Source: an uncultured Umboniibacter sp. | GTDB lineage: Bacteria > Pseudomonadota > Gammaproteobacteria > Pseudomonadales > DSM-25080 | Length of the DNA: 64,000 bases | Reading direction: 5' to 3' | Assembly (NCBI RefSeq): GCF_947497555.1 | Contig: NZ_CANMGY010000007.1 | Coordinates: forward strand, 100,660-164,659 | Position numbers and translations under genes: made by a program | Shown: positions 27,021-37,029 of the stretch, piece by piece | How the letters are laid out: every line of letters starts with the position of its first letter | Numbering within the stretch: the first letter of the stretch is position 1 | Notes under the pieces: model-generated | What the model was told of the DNA's origin: nothing | The model's database searches: none | The model's input: the letters and a program-made list of their open reading frames with translations, nothing else

Positions 27021-27445
27021 TGTTTTATTATATTTATTAGCAAAGCAGTAAATTTAAACTCTGAATGCTTTTCATTTTTCGGGTTTAGTCTAGCGGGTCT
27101 AGCGGGTCACTGCAAGTACTACTACCTATACATGAAAGTCTTGGGATCCTTTAGTTCTTGTTAGCTCAAAAGCATTGAATTACTTGCATGAAAGGGGGCA
27201 GCCCTATAAATTAGAATTAAGTTGCAAAGGCAATGATCTAAGTTCTATTGATTACACTATAAGCACTAAAATAATTGAGCTCAGCAGGTTGCATTAACAC
27301 ATAAAGCACTACCGCTAACAAAAATTAACGAGCCTCGTTAGAACTAAGCATTACGCAAACGGAAACAGCAATTATTAGCTCACAAAATTGTAACAATTGA
27401 TGTGTATGTTACAGCGAGATGAAGCTTTGCTGATAAAGGGATCCG
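27021..27445. other. Divergent promoter region between the TetR gene and gspC
   Basis: A 425-base AT-rich region with no gene. A short direct repeat gtctagcgg/gtctagcggg occurs near 27088-27106. The promoters of both the tetR-type gene and the gsp operon must lie here. I see no strong consensus promoter or confirmed operator. Confidence 0.5.
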
Positions 27446-28327
27446 GTGAATACAGCCAAAATTATAAATAAACGATACATCATGATTTTGTTAACAGTGG
27501 CGGCGATAGTATGGCTCTGTTGGCGCCTAGCTCATGTATTTTGGCTGTTCATAACACCAGCAAGTGAATTTAACACCCAATCTGTTGTTATTGTGAATAC
27601 ACCTGACGAGCCCTCTCAGCGAAGTAGCGGAACAAAGATTGACATTTTTGCTGATGAGGCTGCCAGTAATGCCAAGCTTATAGATGAAGCACTTTCTCAA
27701 TCTTCGGCTATGACCAATCTGGATGCGCTAAGAGAGTCAAATTTACAGCTTACTTTGAGTGCTGTGATTGCCAGTAGTGATCCCGAGCTTAGCGGGGCAA
27801 TCCTAAACATAAACGGTACTCAACGAGTTTATAAGATTGATGACACGTTACCCGTCTCGGGAACGGTGTTGATTGATGAAATCTATGATAAAACCGTTGT
27901 CGTAAGTAACAATGGGATACGTGAAAAGATTAGCCTCGATGATGAAGAATTCAGCGGTATAGATGTCAGGCTGAGCTCGCCCAGTCTAGTTAACTTGCCA
28001 AATGACAGTGGTAGTATTGATGAAAGCGAAGTGATGGCTAAGCTTGATGAATTTGTACAAGTAACGCCAAGCTTCGATGGCCGCACATTATCAGGTTTAG
28101 TGATAACTCCGGGACGGAATACACGCTTATTTGAGCTATTTGAGCTCCAAGCTGGCGATATGGTGGTGGCTATTAATGGAGAACCACTAAGTGGTATGAC
28201 ATCGATGACATCCATTGAGTCTGCGCTAAAAACCTCTGAGCGATTAGAACTGACCATCTCACGTGAGGGTGATCAACGGCAGGTAGCGTTTACACAAGAA
28301 TTACTGAGCTCTTTGCTTGCACAATAA
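27446..28327 (+). CDS. gspC: Type II secretion inner membrane linker GspC
   Basis: Inner membrane protein of 293 residues that links the assembly platform to the secretin. One N-terminal transmembrane helix (about 12-36) is followed by a periplasmic linker, the HR domain (about 92-165, with LSGAILNINGTQRVYKIDD), and a C-terminal PDZ domain (about 200-290, with GDMVVAINGEPLSGM). The start is a GTG with AAAGGG upstream. It is the first gene of the 14-gene operon, 28 bases ahead of gspD. Confidence 0.92.
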   Translation: MNTAKIINKRYIMILLTVAAIVWLCWRLAHVFWLFITPASEFNTQSVVIVNTPDEPSQRSSGTKIDIFADEAASNAKLIDEALSQSSAMTNLDALRESNLQLTLSAVIASSDPELSGAILNINGTQRVYKIDDTLPVSGTVLIDEIYDKTVVVSNNGIREKISLDDEEFSGIDVRLSSPSLVNLPNDSGSIDESEVMAKLDEFVQVTPSFDGRTLSGLVITPGRNTRLFELFELQAGDMVVAINGEPLSGMTSMTSIESALKTSERLELTISREGDQRQVAFTQELLSSLLAQ

Positions 28328-28355
28328 TAACTAGAGCTCCACTAGGAGAGGATAC

Positions 28356-30272
28356 ATGCGTTTCAAACGCCATTTTCAAGGTTGCTTAGCAGGGTTGCTG
28401 CTGGCGCCGAACTTCACTATTGCTCAAGAGCAAGAATTAACGGTCAACTTTCGAGATACTGATCTAAAGGAAGTTATCAGCTTTGTCGCTGACGTTACCG
28501 GCAAAACGATTATTGTTGATCCGTTAGTAAATGGACGTGTCATGGTCGTCTCGGAACAGCCGTTAGATGCCGATGATCTCTATGAGCTATTTCTTTCCGT
28601 TCTCGAAGTCCACAATTTCGTGGCCATTGAGAACAATGGGGTAGTGCGAGTCCTGCCGAAAGCAGAAACTCGGATGTCGAGCGTGCCACTTTCCAACAGT
28701 CAAAGCAGCGATGCTCAGTCAGCGAGATTAGTCACGCAGGTCATCAAAGTGAATAACGTGTCTGCCACTCAATTGTTACCCGTCCTGCGGCCAATGGTGC
28801 CCCCGGAGGCTCACCTCGCAGCCTATGACCCGAGTAACTCCATTGTAATTACCGATTCGGCTGCCAATGCAGCGCGAATTCGAGATCTTATTGAAGCCTT
28901 TGATCGAAGCGTCCTAGATAGCTCCGAGGTCATTAACCTGACTCATGCCAACGCCCAAACGATGGCCGATCTAGTGCAATCAGCGCTATTGGGAGATGAA
29001 AGTAATGCCGGGGTGAAGATTGCAAACGTCACTGCGGATGCTCGTGCGAACCGACTGCTAGTTACCGGGGACCCCATGGCCCGCCAACGAGTTCGTGAAC
29101 TCGTTGCTCAACTTGATACTGCGGTGATGGCCGAAAGCAATAGTCGTGTTATTTACTTGGAGTACGCACTTGCAGCAGATGTCGCTACCTCGGTTCGCGG
29201 GGTAGTGGGCGGTGCTGGTGAATCTAACGGTAGAGCGATTAAGATTGAACCCGACGAGCAAACCAATGCATTAATTCTAACTGGCGAACCCACCGAGCTA
29301 GCCACACTTGAAGATATTATTAAACGCCTTGATGTAGAACGTTCACAGGTTTTAGTTGAAGCAATTATTGTTGAACTTCAGGATACAGCGGGTAAAGAGC
29401 TCGGTGTTCAGTGGCTGTTTGCTGATACCGATAATGGCGTCTACGGTAGTTCCGCTACGCCGGGAAGTGATGCCAGTATTGGCAATGTGACGGCTGCTGC
29501 CATCGGAGATAGTGGTACGCCTGATATTCCCGCGTTAGGCGCGGCGCTATCAGCAATTGAAGGCCAAACCTTGGGCTTTTCCGGCATTAATGGCACCTTT
29601 AATTTCAATGTGTTGATCAATGCGCTTCAGGAAGAGAATGGCGCAAATATTCTCTCTACGCCCAGTGTTCTAACCATGGATAACCGTGAAGCAATTATCA
29701 ATGTTGGTCAAAACGTCCCGTTCGTGACCGGTTCTTATACCTCGCAGGGTAGTAGTAGCAATCCAGACTCGCCGTTCCAAACCATTGAGCGCGAAGATGT
29801 AGGTATTAAGCTTACTGTCACGCCTAGAGTTAACGGTGATAACCGTATTGTCTTGGATATCCTCCAGGAAGTTTCAAGTCTGTCTGGAAATACGGGCGTA
29901 GATGCCTCCGACCTGATTACCAATACGCGTGATATCACTACTCAAGTGATTGCCGATAATGGCGGAGTCGTGGTACTTGGCGGATTAATACAGGATGACC
30001 TGCAGCAATATGAGCAAAAGGTACCATTCCTTGGCGATATTCCTCTGCTAGGGCGCCTCTTCCGATCTAACGGTAATCGCCTAGTTAAGACCAATCTGCT
30101 CGTGTTTATCCGCGCTACCGTTATTGAAAATAGTAGCCAGCTTCAGCAAACTACCGAAGGAAAATACGAGTATATTCGTGAGCGTCAGCACGAAATGCCG
30201 AATGCAGATCCAACGTTTCTAGATGATATGGCTCAACCCGTTCTTCCTGAATATGAGCAAGAGGGGCAGTAG
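28356..30272 (+). CDS. gspD: Type II secretion outer membrane secretin GspD
   Basis: Secretin of 638 residues forming the outer membrane channel. A signal peptide ends near residue 23 (TIAQEQ). The N0 domain (ELTVNFRDTDLKEVISFVA) and N1-N3 repeats follow. The C-domain barrel (about 320-590) carries VEAIIVELQDTAGKELGVQW, VPFVTGSYTS and VPFLGDIPLLGRLFRS. The C-terminal S-domain tail is present. A strong AGGAG site precedes the ATG. No pilotin gene is visible in the operon. Confidence 0.96.
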   Translation: MRFKRHFQGCLAGLLLAPNFTIAQEQELTVNFRDTDLKEVISFVADVTGKTIIVDPLVNGRVMVVSEQPLDADDLYELFLSVLEVHNFVAIENNGVVRVLPKAETRMSSVPLSNSQSSDAQSARLVTQVIKVNNVSATQLLPVLRPMVPPEAHLAAYDPSNSIVITDSAANAARIRDLIEAFDRSVLDSSEVINLTHANAQTMADLVQSALLGDESNAGVKIANVTADARANRLLVTGDPMARQRVRELVAQLDTAVMAESNSRVIYLEYALAADVATSVRGVVGGAGESNGRAIKIEPDEQTNALILTGEPTELATLEDIIKRLDVERSQVLVEAIIVELQDTAGKELGVQWLFADTDNGVYGSSATPGSDASIGNVTAAAIGDSGTPDIPALGAALSAIEGQTLGFSGINGTFNFNVLINALQEENGANILSTPSVLTMDNREAIINVGQNVPFVTGSYTSQGSSSNPDSPFQTIEREDVGIKLTVTPRVNGDNRIVLDILQEVSSLSGNTGVDASDLITNTRDITTQVIADNGGVVVLGGLIQDDLQQYEQKVPFLGDIPLLGRLFRSNGNRLVKTNLLVFIRATVIENSSQLQQTTEGKYEYIRERQHEMPNADPTFLDDMAQPVLPEYEQEGQ

Positions 30273-30274
30273 CC

Positions 30275-31780
30275 ATGTCCGAAGAGGGTGTATTGGTCGA
30301 CAAGCCTAGGGCAAGGTTATTTCCCTATCATTTCGCCGAGCAATATCAGTGTGTATTAGACTGGACAGCTGATATACCTACCTTGATTTTTCATGGTCAG
30401 GTTAGTGAAATAGTACTTCGAGAAGCGAGTCGTCTGACCGCCGGGAAGTTCTCGGTCGAGCGGATTGATAAAGCTGAGTTTCAGACTTGTTTAACCAAGA
30501 TCTATCAGGCGGGTGAGAATAGCGCTGAGGAAGTCGCCGGCGTGATGGGCGAAGATGAAGATCTCAGTGCTTTGGTTGATGCAATGCCCGATGCCGAAGA
30601 GTTGATGTCCTCGGAAGATGATGCGCCAGTTATCCGTTTAATTAACGCCGTCTTGGCGCAAGCCATTAATTCTCAAGCGTCCGATATTCATGTGGAAACC
30701 TTTGAACAACGTTTAGTGATCCGTTTCCGTATTGATGGTGTGTTAACCGAGGTACTCTCTCCAAAACGCGTACTCGCACCATTATTGGTGTCGCGTTTGA
30801 AGGTGATGGCAAAGCTGGATATCGCCGAAAAACGAGTGCCTCAGGATGGTCGAATTTCCGTCAAAATTGCAGGGCATGCCATTGATCTTCGGGTATCGAC
30901 GCTACCTTCGGCATATGGTGAGCGTGTTGTATTACGAATTCTCGATAAGCAAAGTAGTCAGTTAGATCTTGATCAGTTGCGTATGCCATCCGATGACGAA
31001 GCTCGCTTTAAGCATCTCCTGGCTCAGCCTCATGGAATTATTTTGGTAACCGGCCCAACGGGATCTGGTAAAACAACCTCACTTTATGCTGGGCTAAGCC
31101 ATATTAATGCGCCAGGTCGTAATATTATGACCATTGAAGATCCCGTTGAGTACATGCTCCATGGGATCGGCCAAACTCAAGTCAATACTAAAGTAGGGAT
31201 GACTTTCGCAGCGGGCCTTCGAGCCATTCTACGACAGGATCCGGACGTGGTAATGGTAGGTGAGATTCGCGATGTGGAGACGGCAGAGATCGCCGTGCAA
31301 GCGAGTTTGACAGGGCATTTAGTACTTTCAACATTACACACCAACTCAGCGGTTGGCGCTATTAGTCGACTTGCTGATATGGGTGTTGAGCCCTTTTTAT
31401 TATCATCCAGTCTGATCGCAGTGATGGCACAGCGGCTGGTACGATTAAACTGTCAAGATTGTCTACACGAGTACCAAGCAAGTGAAACCGATAAACAATG
31501 GCTTGGGATAGCACCCGATGAAGCGCTTCGCTTGCAGAAGGGCGAAGGATGCCAACGTTGCAGTCATACTGGCTATCGTGGTCGCCAAGCTATCTACGAG
31601 CTTGTTGAAGTAAGTGAAACAATGAAACAGCTCATTCATGATGGCGTAGGTGATATCGAGCTACAGAAAGCAGCACGATTAAACTCCGTTTCTATTTCAC
31701 AACGTGGTCGTGAATTGGTCCTCGCAGGACGGTCAACGCCTGCCGAAGTAGCGCGTGTGGTTGAGGATTCGAAGCAGTGA
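30275..31780 (+). CDS. gspE: Type II secretion ATPase GspE
   Basis: Cytoplasmic hexameric ATPase of 501 residues that powers pseudopilus assembly. The N1E domain is followed by VIRLINAVLAQAINSQASDIHVET, the Walker A GPTGSGKTT (around residue 260), the Asp box TIEDPVEY, Walker B VMVGEIRDVETAE and the His box LSTLHTN. The zinc-binding four-cysteine module is CQDC...CQRC (about 390-430). It begins two bases after gspD and its end overlaps gspF by four bases. Confidence 0.97.
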   Translation: MSEEGVLVDKPRARLFPYHFAEQYQCVLDWTADIPTLIFHGQVSEIVLREASRLTAGKFSVERIDKAEFQTCLTKIYQAGENSAEEVAGVMGEDEDLSALVDAMPDAEELMSSEDDAPVIRLINAVLAQAINSQASDIHVETFEQRLVIRFRIDGVLTEVLSPKRVLAPLLVSRLKVMAKLDIAEKRVPQDGRISVKIAGHAIDLRVSTLPSAYGERVVLRILDKQSSQLDLDQLRMPSDDEARFKHLLAQPHGIILVTGPTGSGKTTSLYAGLSHINAPGRNIMTIEDPVEYMLHGIGQTQVNTKVGMTFAAGLRAILRQDPDVVMVGEIRDVETAEIAVQASLTGHLVLSTLHTNSAVGAISRLADMGVEPFLLSSSLIAVMAQRLVRLNCQDCLHEYQASETDKQWLGIAPDEALRLQKGEGCQRCSHTGYRGRQAIYELVEVSETMKQLIHDGVGDIELQKAARLNSVSISQRGRELVLAGRSTPAEVARVVEDSKQ

Positions 31781-32994
31781 GCGCGTATCGCTATGTTGGC
31801 AGGTCTCCTCAGGGAAGCCGCGTAAAGGGTGTGATCGAGGCCGATACGGCCCGAGGCGCTCGTATCAAACTTCGTGAGCAGGGTATTTTCGTCGAGAAAT
31901 TGGTGGAGAGCCAAGCCGCACAAGAACGAACTAGTCAGGCGCGTTTCTGGCGAAACCCAATGAAGGGCTCAGAGCTTTCTCTCTTTACCCGTCAACTTTC
32001 GACACTAGTGGATGCTGGAATGCCGCTAGATGAAGCTTTAGCTACCGTCGCGGCACAGTCAGAGAAGGCGACAACTAAGTCTTTAGTATTGTCTATTCGC
32101 GCCAAACTTTTAGAGGGGCATAGTTTAGCCGCAGCCTTAGCGGTTGCCCCAAAGAGCTTTAATACCTTGTACCGAGCGCTAATCAGAGCTGGCGAGTCTT
32201 CGGGGTTGCTCGGACAGGTGCTAGAGCAGCTTGCCGATTATTTAGAGAATCGGATGGATACTCAGCAGAAGTTGAAGTCTGCAATGGCCTACCCAATTGT
32301 CTTGATGGTGGTTTCGCTCGGTATCGTGGTGTTCCTCATGACGTCGGTAGTACCAGAAATTGTTTCAGTGTTTCAGAAGTCCAACCAAGCACTCCCAGCC
32401 TTAACGGAAATTGTCATTGCGATGAGTGATTACCTGGTGAGCTACGGGCTACTTACCTTAATCGTGCTTGTAGGCTTAGGTATTGCAATTAAGCGCTGGT
32501 TAAATCGTTCGACTATCAAGCCCGTATATCATGCCAAGCTACTGCATATGCCCGTAGTCGGCCCACTCATTCGTAGTATCGAAGGTACTCGATTCGCCTC
32601 CACTATGAGTATTCTTGTAGGTTCAGGTGTCAATTTGGTGGATGGGCTGAGAATTGCCGGCGAGGTGATGGGAAATTTAGAGATGCAGCGCGCCAACCAG
32701 CGAGTGACCGAACAGGTTATTGCGGGGAGTAGTTTATTCAAGGCGCTTAACGATAGTAAATCATATCCGTTACTGTTGGTTCATATGGTCGGCAGTGGCG
32801 AGCGCAGTGGTGACTTAGCTCCAATGTTAGATAGAGCTGCTACGCATCAAGAGCGGGAACTAAGTGGTAAATTAGCCGCAGCAATGACGCTCATTGAACC
32901 GGCGATGATTTTAATTATGGGAGGCGTAGTACTGGCAATTGTGATGTCAGTACTCATGCCAATGTTAGAAATGAATAATATGGTGAAGTTATGA
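31777..32994 (+). CDS. gspF: Type II secretion inner membrane platform GspF
   Basis: Polytopic platform protein of 405 residues with two GspF domains and three transmembrane helices (about 170-195, 215-240 and 375-400). The N-terminal YVGRSPQGSRVKGVIEAD and the repeat LSLFTRQLSTLVDAGMPLDEAL are family hallmarks. The start GTG overlaps the gspE stop by four bases. The stop overlaps the gspG start by four bases. Confidence 0.96.
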   Translation: MSAYRYVGRSPQGSRVKGVIEADTARGARIKLREQGIFVEKLVESQAAQERTSQARFWRNPMKGSELSLFTRQLSTLVDAGMPLDEALATVAAQSEKATTKSLVLSIRAKLLEGHSLAAALAVAPKSFNTLYRALIRAGESSGLLGQVLEQLADYLENRMDTQQKLKSAMAYPIVLMVVSLGIVVFLMTSVVPEIVSVFQKSNQALPALTEIVIAMSDYLVSYGLLTLIVLVGLGIAIKRWLNRSTIKPVYHAKLLHMPVVGPLIRSIEGTRFASTMSILVGSGVNLVDGLRIAGEVMGNLEMQRANQRVTEQVIAGSSLFKALNDSKSYPLLLVHMVGSGERSGDLAPMLDRAATHQERELSGKLAAAMTLIEPAMILIMGGVVLAIVMSVLMPMLEMNNMVKL

Positions 32995-33425
32995 AGTATT
33001 CAAAATCCTCAGGTTTTAGCTTAATTGAGATCATGGTGGTGTTAGTGATCCTGACACTCCTAGCGTCAGTAGTGGCACCCAATTTATTAGGCAGAGCGGA
33101 CGAAGCCCGGGTGAGTAAAGCTAAAGCTGATTTCGCCGCCATTGAGAGTGCACTCGCTCTGTATCGCCTAGATAACTATAACTACCCCACCTCGGAACAG
33201 GGGCTAATGGCACTGGTAGAAAAGCCAACTATGGCTCCGGAGCCAGCAAATTGGCGCGAGGAAGGTTATTTAGAGGAAACGCCTGTTGATCCCTGGGGGA
33301 ATGAGTACCTCTACCTTCGCCCTGGACAGGATGGGCGTAAATTCGACATCTTTAGCTACGGTGCTGATGGCGTGCAAGGCGGTGAAGACGTTGATGCTGA
33401 CATCGGTAATTGGACCGACGAGTAA
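32991..33425 (+). CDS. gspG: Major pseudopilin GspG
   Basis: Main pseudopilus subunit, 144 residues. The prepilin site is SSG|FSLIEIMVVLVIL, with Glu5 present, cleaved and methylated by a prepilin peptidase encoded elsewhere. The calcium-binding C terminus includes VDPWGNEYLYLRPG and DIFSYGADGVQGGE. The ATG overlaps the gspF stop. Confidence 0.97.
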   Translation: MKYSKSSGFSLIEIMVVLVILTLLASVVAPNLLGRADEARVSKAKADFAAIESALALYRLDNYNYPTSEQGLMALVEKPTMAPEPANWREEGYLEETPVDPWGNEYLYLRPGQDGRKFDIFSYGADGVQGGEDVDADIGNWTDE

Positions 33426-33434
33426 CGTATTCAA

Positions 33435-33950
33435 ATGCTCAGATCTGGTCGTCGTGGACAGGGCTTTAGCCTCGTAGAGGTACTAGTCGTCTTAGTTATC
33501 ATTGCGGTGATGGTATCGGCTGCATCATTGGCAATTCCAAATACCAACAATGAAGCCGACCAACGTAAAGCTATTTTCGACTGGCTATTAAGTTGCTCAG
33601 ACGAGGCGAGACTATCCGGGCAGGTACTTGGACTTCGATGGTTAGAGAAGGAAGATAACGTAATAGTTGAAGCCCTAGCGTTAAATCAGCGGATGCAGCA
33701 GTGGTCGGTGAGTGAGTGTGCTCAGTTACGAACTCAGTCATTTGGCAGTAAAAACAGTGTGTTACTTGAGGTTGCTGGTATCGGAATTCAGCTTGCCAGT
33801 GAGGAACGCTTAGCTAGTATAGTCGCGGATGTCATAGTACAGCCATCGGGCGAGTTTACGCCGTTTATGGTAACGGTGTCGGGCTCGCAGGATTACCAAA
33901 TAAGTTCCGAGACCGGACAAACCTTGGCTTGGTACGATGAAGCGGAATAG
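33435..33950 (+). CDS. gspH: Minor pseudopilin GspH
   Basis: Minor pseudopilin of 171 residues with the cleavage site GQG|FSLVEVLVVLVII and Glu5 conserved. The variable C-terminal domain shows the GspH/FimT pattern (DEARLSGQVLGLRW and IVADVIVQPSGEFTP). It starts nine bases after gspG and overlaps gspI by 14 bases. Confidence 0.92.
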   Translation: MLRSGRRGQGFSLVEVLVVLVIIAVMVSAASLAIPNTNNEADQRKAIFDWLLSCSDEARLSGQVLGLRWLEKEDNVIVEALALNQRMQQWSVSECAQLRTQSFGSKNSVLLEVAGIGIQLASEERLASIVADVIVQPSGEFTPFMVTVSGSQDYQISSETGQTLAWYDEAE

Positions 33951-34299
33951 CTCGGGTTTCTCGCTCATAGAGGTATTAGTCGCGCTATTAGTTTTGGCGG
34001 TCGCCGTACCTGCGTTGTTAAGACTGATTAGTGTTCAGGTAGATGGTGTAGTCGCTGCGCGCGCGAAAGTTCAAGCGCAGTGGGTGGCCAACTATATTAT
34101 TGCGAATCAACGATTACGGGGCGAGACCGAGCGCCAGTGGTCTAGCGACGAAGGTCAATTAGAGATGATGCGTCAGGAGTGGCGTTGGGAAGTTGTCCGT
34201 GAATCGACTGAACTCGATGGTTTTGATCGACTAACTCTGAGTGTCTATCGTGGCGAAGAATCTACTCCGCTATTAGAGGTTCAGCGCTATGGCGAGTAG
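33937..34299 (+). CDS. gspI: Minor pseudopilin GspI
   Basis: Minor pseudopilin of 120 residues, cleavage site SSG|FSLIEVLVALLVL with Glu5. The body matches GspI (QAQWVANYIIANQRL). GspI nucleates the tip complex with GspJ and GspK. Its ATG lies 14 bases inside gspH and its end overlaps gspJ by 11. Confidence 0.92.
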   Translation: MKRNSSGFSLIEVLVALLVLAVAVPALLRLISVQVDGVVAARAKVQAQWVANYIIANQRLRGETERQWSSDEGQLEMMRQEWRWEVVRESTELDGFDRLTLSVYRGEESTPLLEVQRYGE

Positions 34300-34921
34300 C
34301 TCTAGAGGGTTAATTCCCTTTAACCAGCATGGATTAACACTGGTAGAGGTGTTAGTGGCTTTGGTGATCACTTCACTCATGGCAATGATCGGCTACCAGA
34401 GCCTCGTCGCTGCAGCGAATAGCAGTGAAAGCGTTGGTGAGGCGGCAGACCAACTAGTTGCCTATCAGCTGACCATGAGCGCGCTAGAGGATGATATTAG
34501 CGAGTTTCGTGCACGGGGGATTACTGATAACTACGGCGAGCAACGAGCGGCGATTGAGGGCGGTATTGACCGAGAAGTGCTCTTAGAGCTGAGCCGCGGT
34601 GGTCGCTATCGATCTCCACGACAGCTGGCGACGAGTTTAGAGCGCGTTCGTTATCGTATTGCAGACGGCACACTATGGCGGGATAGTTGGTATCAACTTG
34701 ACCGTGTATTAGCTGAGCCGAGTACCGAGCGAGAATTATTAACGGGTATTGAAGAGATTGAGTTCAACTTTTTAGTCAATCAGAATGGTCGAATTGTTCC
34801 CTACGACGCCTGGGATAGTAACGTAGCAGGGCGCCTAAACATTGATCGCCCGGAAGCTATTGAAGTCACCATTTTGACCGCTGCACTCGGGGAGGTTAAG
34901 TTACTTGTTAACCTCAACTAG
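34289..34921 (+). CDS. gspJ: Minor pseudopilin GspJ
   Basis: Minor pseudopilin of 210 residues. The cleavage site is QHG|LTLVEVLVALVIT with Glu5, after a 13-residue basic leader. The C-terminal part (LLTGIEEIEFNFL, RPEAIEVTIL) is typical of GspJ. The ATG overlaps the gspI end. Confidence 0.92.
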   Translation: MASSSRGLIPFNQHGLTLVEVLVALVITSLMAMIGYQSLVAAANSSESVGEAADQLVAYQLTMSALEDDISEFRARGITDNYGEQRAAIEGGIDREVLLELSRGGRYRSPRQLATSLERVRYRIADGTLWRDSWYQLDRVLAEPSTERELLTGIEEIEFNFLVNQNGRIVPYDAWDSNVAGRLNIDRPEAIEVTILTAALGEVKLLVNLN

Positions 34922-35900
34922 AAAGTTTCAACGCGGAGCAGCGCTCATTTCGGCTCTGGTTGTGGTGGTTTTGGTAACCGTCATTGCAAGCCGAATTCAG
35001 AGTGACTTCTTTCGGACTATGAGTAGTGTCGAAACCAGTTTGAGTCGGCAACAGGCACGAATATTGTTAGATTCTACTGTGCCACTGGCTGAGATGTTGA
35101 TAGCGTATGATGATGACACCGAAGTTGATTCCGCCGAGGATATTTGGCTACAACCAACAGGGCCAATGTTACTTGATGGTGGTTCGCTTCAAGCCACACT
35201 TTATGACGCGACGGCGAGATTTAATATTAACTCCCTGGGTGGTGATATTGGTGAGCAACAGAGCTATACCGTGGCTCAACGAAGATTCATCCGATTGTTA
35301 CAGACCTTTGATGATCTGCCATTAAGTCAGGCGGAAGCTGAGGCAATCTGTGTAGCGGTAAAGGATTGGCTTGATCCAGATTCGTTTACTTCGGGGTTAG
35401 ATGGCGCAGAAAATAACTATTACACGACTTTGACGCCGTTACCGTATCGAACTGCAAATCAGTTCTTCGAGAGTGTCAGTGAGCTCCAGCTGGTGAGGCA
35501 TGTGACCCCGGAACTTTATCAGCGTTTGCGCCCTTGGTTGGTGGCACTACCGTCAGCTGAGCCAATATTGAATGTGAATTTGACCAGTTCGAGAATACTA
35601 CGGACGTTAAATACTGCGGATCAGCTATCACCGCTTGATGCGTCTCTGGCAGAGGGTTGGGTGTTGGAGCGAACGTCCATCCCGTTTAACGATGTTAACG
35701 AGTTTGTGGCGTCGCCGACTAGCGAAGCCATTAAGGTGGGCGAGCAAACTATCAGTACCGAAGGCTTGGTAGTTGGCAGCCAATATATCCAATTGGAAAC
35801 AGATATGCAGTTTGGTGCCAGAACCTATTTATATACCGCGTTGCTAGAACGGCGCGAGTCTGAACTTAACGTAATTCAACGCAGCTACGGAGTGTTGTGA
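34905..35900 (+). CDS. gspK: Minor pseudopilin GspK
   Basis: Largest minor pseudopilin, 331 residues, which caps the pseudopilus tip. The cleavage site QRG|AALISALVVVVLV lacks Glu5, a known GspK property. The alpha domain with NINSLGG, CVAVKDWLDPD and the NYYTTLTPLPYRTANQ segment is present. The start is a TTG at 34905 with GGGGAGG upstream, inside the end of gspJ. Confidence 0.93.
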   Translation: MLTSTRKFQRGAALISALVVVVLVTVIASRIQSDFFRTMSSVETSLSRQQARILLDSTVPLAEMLIAYDDDTEVDSAEDIWLQPTGPMLLDGGSLQATLYDATARFNINSLGGDIGEQQSYTVAQRRFIRLLQTFDDLPLSQAEAEAICVAVKDWLDPDSFTSGLDGAENNYYTTLTPLPYRTANQFFESVSELQLVRHVTPELYQRLRPWLVALPSAEPILNVNLTSSRILRTLNTADQLSPLDASLAEGWVLERTSIPFNDVNEFVASPTSEAIKVGEQTISTEGLVVGSQYIQLETDMQFGARTYLYTALLERRESELNVIQRSYGVL

Positions 35901-37027
35901 TGACATTAGTAGGAACGGAGAAATGGCTCCGTCCACATGGAGATTTCTTTTACTGGCACGATGGCGCGTTAGGGCTCAGTGGGCACTGTCATCGCGATGA
36001 TTGGCCGGTGGAATGGGAAGGGCAGCAAGTTGAGCTGCGTTTGTTGGTGCCGAGTGCACAAACTGTCGAATGCTGGGTGACGCTCCCTCAGGGCGTCAAG
36101 CTCGATATCCATGGCATTGGCTATCTTGCCGAAGATCAGTTAGCGACCAACCTTAGTGAGTTGCATCTCGTATTAGGCGAAAAGGAAGACGATCGACAGC
36201 AACTTTTCGGCGTTAAGTTTAATTACCTTAATAGCTGGATCGATGAGTTGAGTTCTAAGAATGCATCGGTTGTAGCCCTATATAGTGAGTCTGAATTAGC
36301 GGTTCAGGACGGCGTAATGATTGCTGGTATCGAGCTGTTATTGAGACGAAATGGCGTCACTGTCTCACTCGAAGCCTCTAGCTATCAAGCGCTGGTCGCA
36401 GCGAGCGCCTTACCTGCCGCAAGCACCCTAATCAAGACTGAGTATATGCATGAGGATTTTGCCGAGATCGTTGACGTTAGCGAAACCAGTTATTGGTTAT
36501 TGTTATCTCGATTACGCACCAATCTTGCGGTACGCGGTTACGGGCCGGCAATCAATCTTAAAAAATATTGGCACAGGTACAAGCGAATTGCGATCTTGGC
36601 GGCGGTATTAGTCAGCGCAGAAATTCTCCTGTTTGGTATGAGTGCGTGGAAACTTAGCGAGGAGAAGACTGCGCTTCAGAATGCGCAGGTTGCGCTCTTC
36701 CGAGAGGTAGTGCCTCAAGGGCGTATTGTGAATGCCTATAGCCAACTTCAAGCGTTAGCGTCGCAATCTTCATCCCTATCCGTCAACGATGTGTATATTT
36801 CGTTGGCGCAGCTTTCTGACATCCTGGCGAATCATAGTGATATTCGTTTCCAACGTGTTGACCTTCGAGCGGGTTCCCGAGCGCTTAATATCGTCTTGGA
36901 AGCGGACGATTTTGCGGCGCTCGATCGCTTTAGTACTGCTTTGCAGTCCCGCGGTTTGCAAGTGCAGATTCAATCTTCACAGTCACGAAATGGGGTGACT
37001 TCAGCCCGTATTCAGGTGGAGCAATAA
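35900..37027 (+). CDS. gspL: Type II secretion protein GspL
   Basis: Bitopic inner membrane protein of 375 residues that recruits GspE. The cytoplasmic actin-like domain occupies roughly residues 1-225, a transmembrane helix lies near 235-255 (IAILAAVLVSAEILLFGM), and a periplasmic ferredoxin-like domain ends the protein. The ATG at 35900 overlaps the gspK stop; a GTG one codon upstream is an alternative. Confidence 0.9.
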   Translation: MTLVGTEKWLRPHGDFFYWHDGALGLSGHCHRDDWPVEWEGQQVELRLLVPSAQTVECWVTLPQGVKLDIHGIGYLAEDQLATNLSELHLVLGEKEDDRQQLFGVKFNYLNSWIDELSSKNASVVALYSESELAVQDGVMIAGIELLLRRNGVTVSLEASSYQALVAASALPAASTLIKTEYMHEDFAEIVDVSETSYWLLLSRLRTNLAVRGYGPAINLKKYWHRYKRIAILAAVLVSAEILLFGMSAWKLSEEKTALQNAQVALFREVVPQGRIVNAYSQLQALASQSSSLSVNDVYISLAQLSDILANHSDIRFQRVDLRAGSRALNIVLEADDFAALDRFSTALQSRGLQVQIQSSQSRNGVTSARIQVEQ

Positions 37028-37029
37028 AC

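Noticed and set aside
33435..34921. Frameshift suspected in gspH-gspI-gspJ because of overlapping starts
   Set aside because: Each frame has its own intact prepilin signal and complete body; the short overlaps are normal in this operon.
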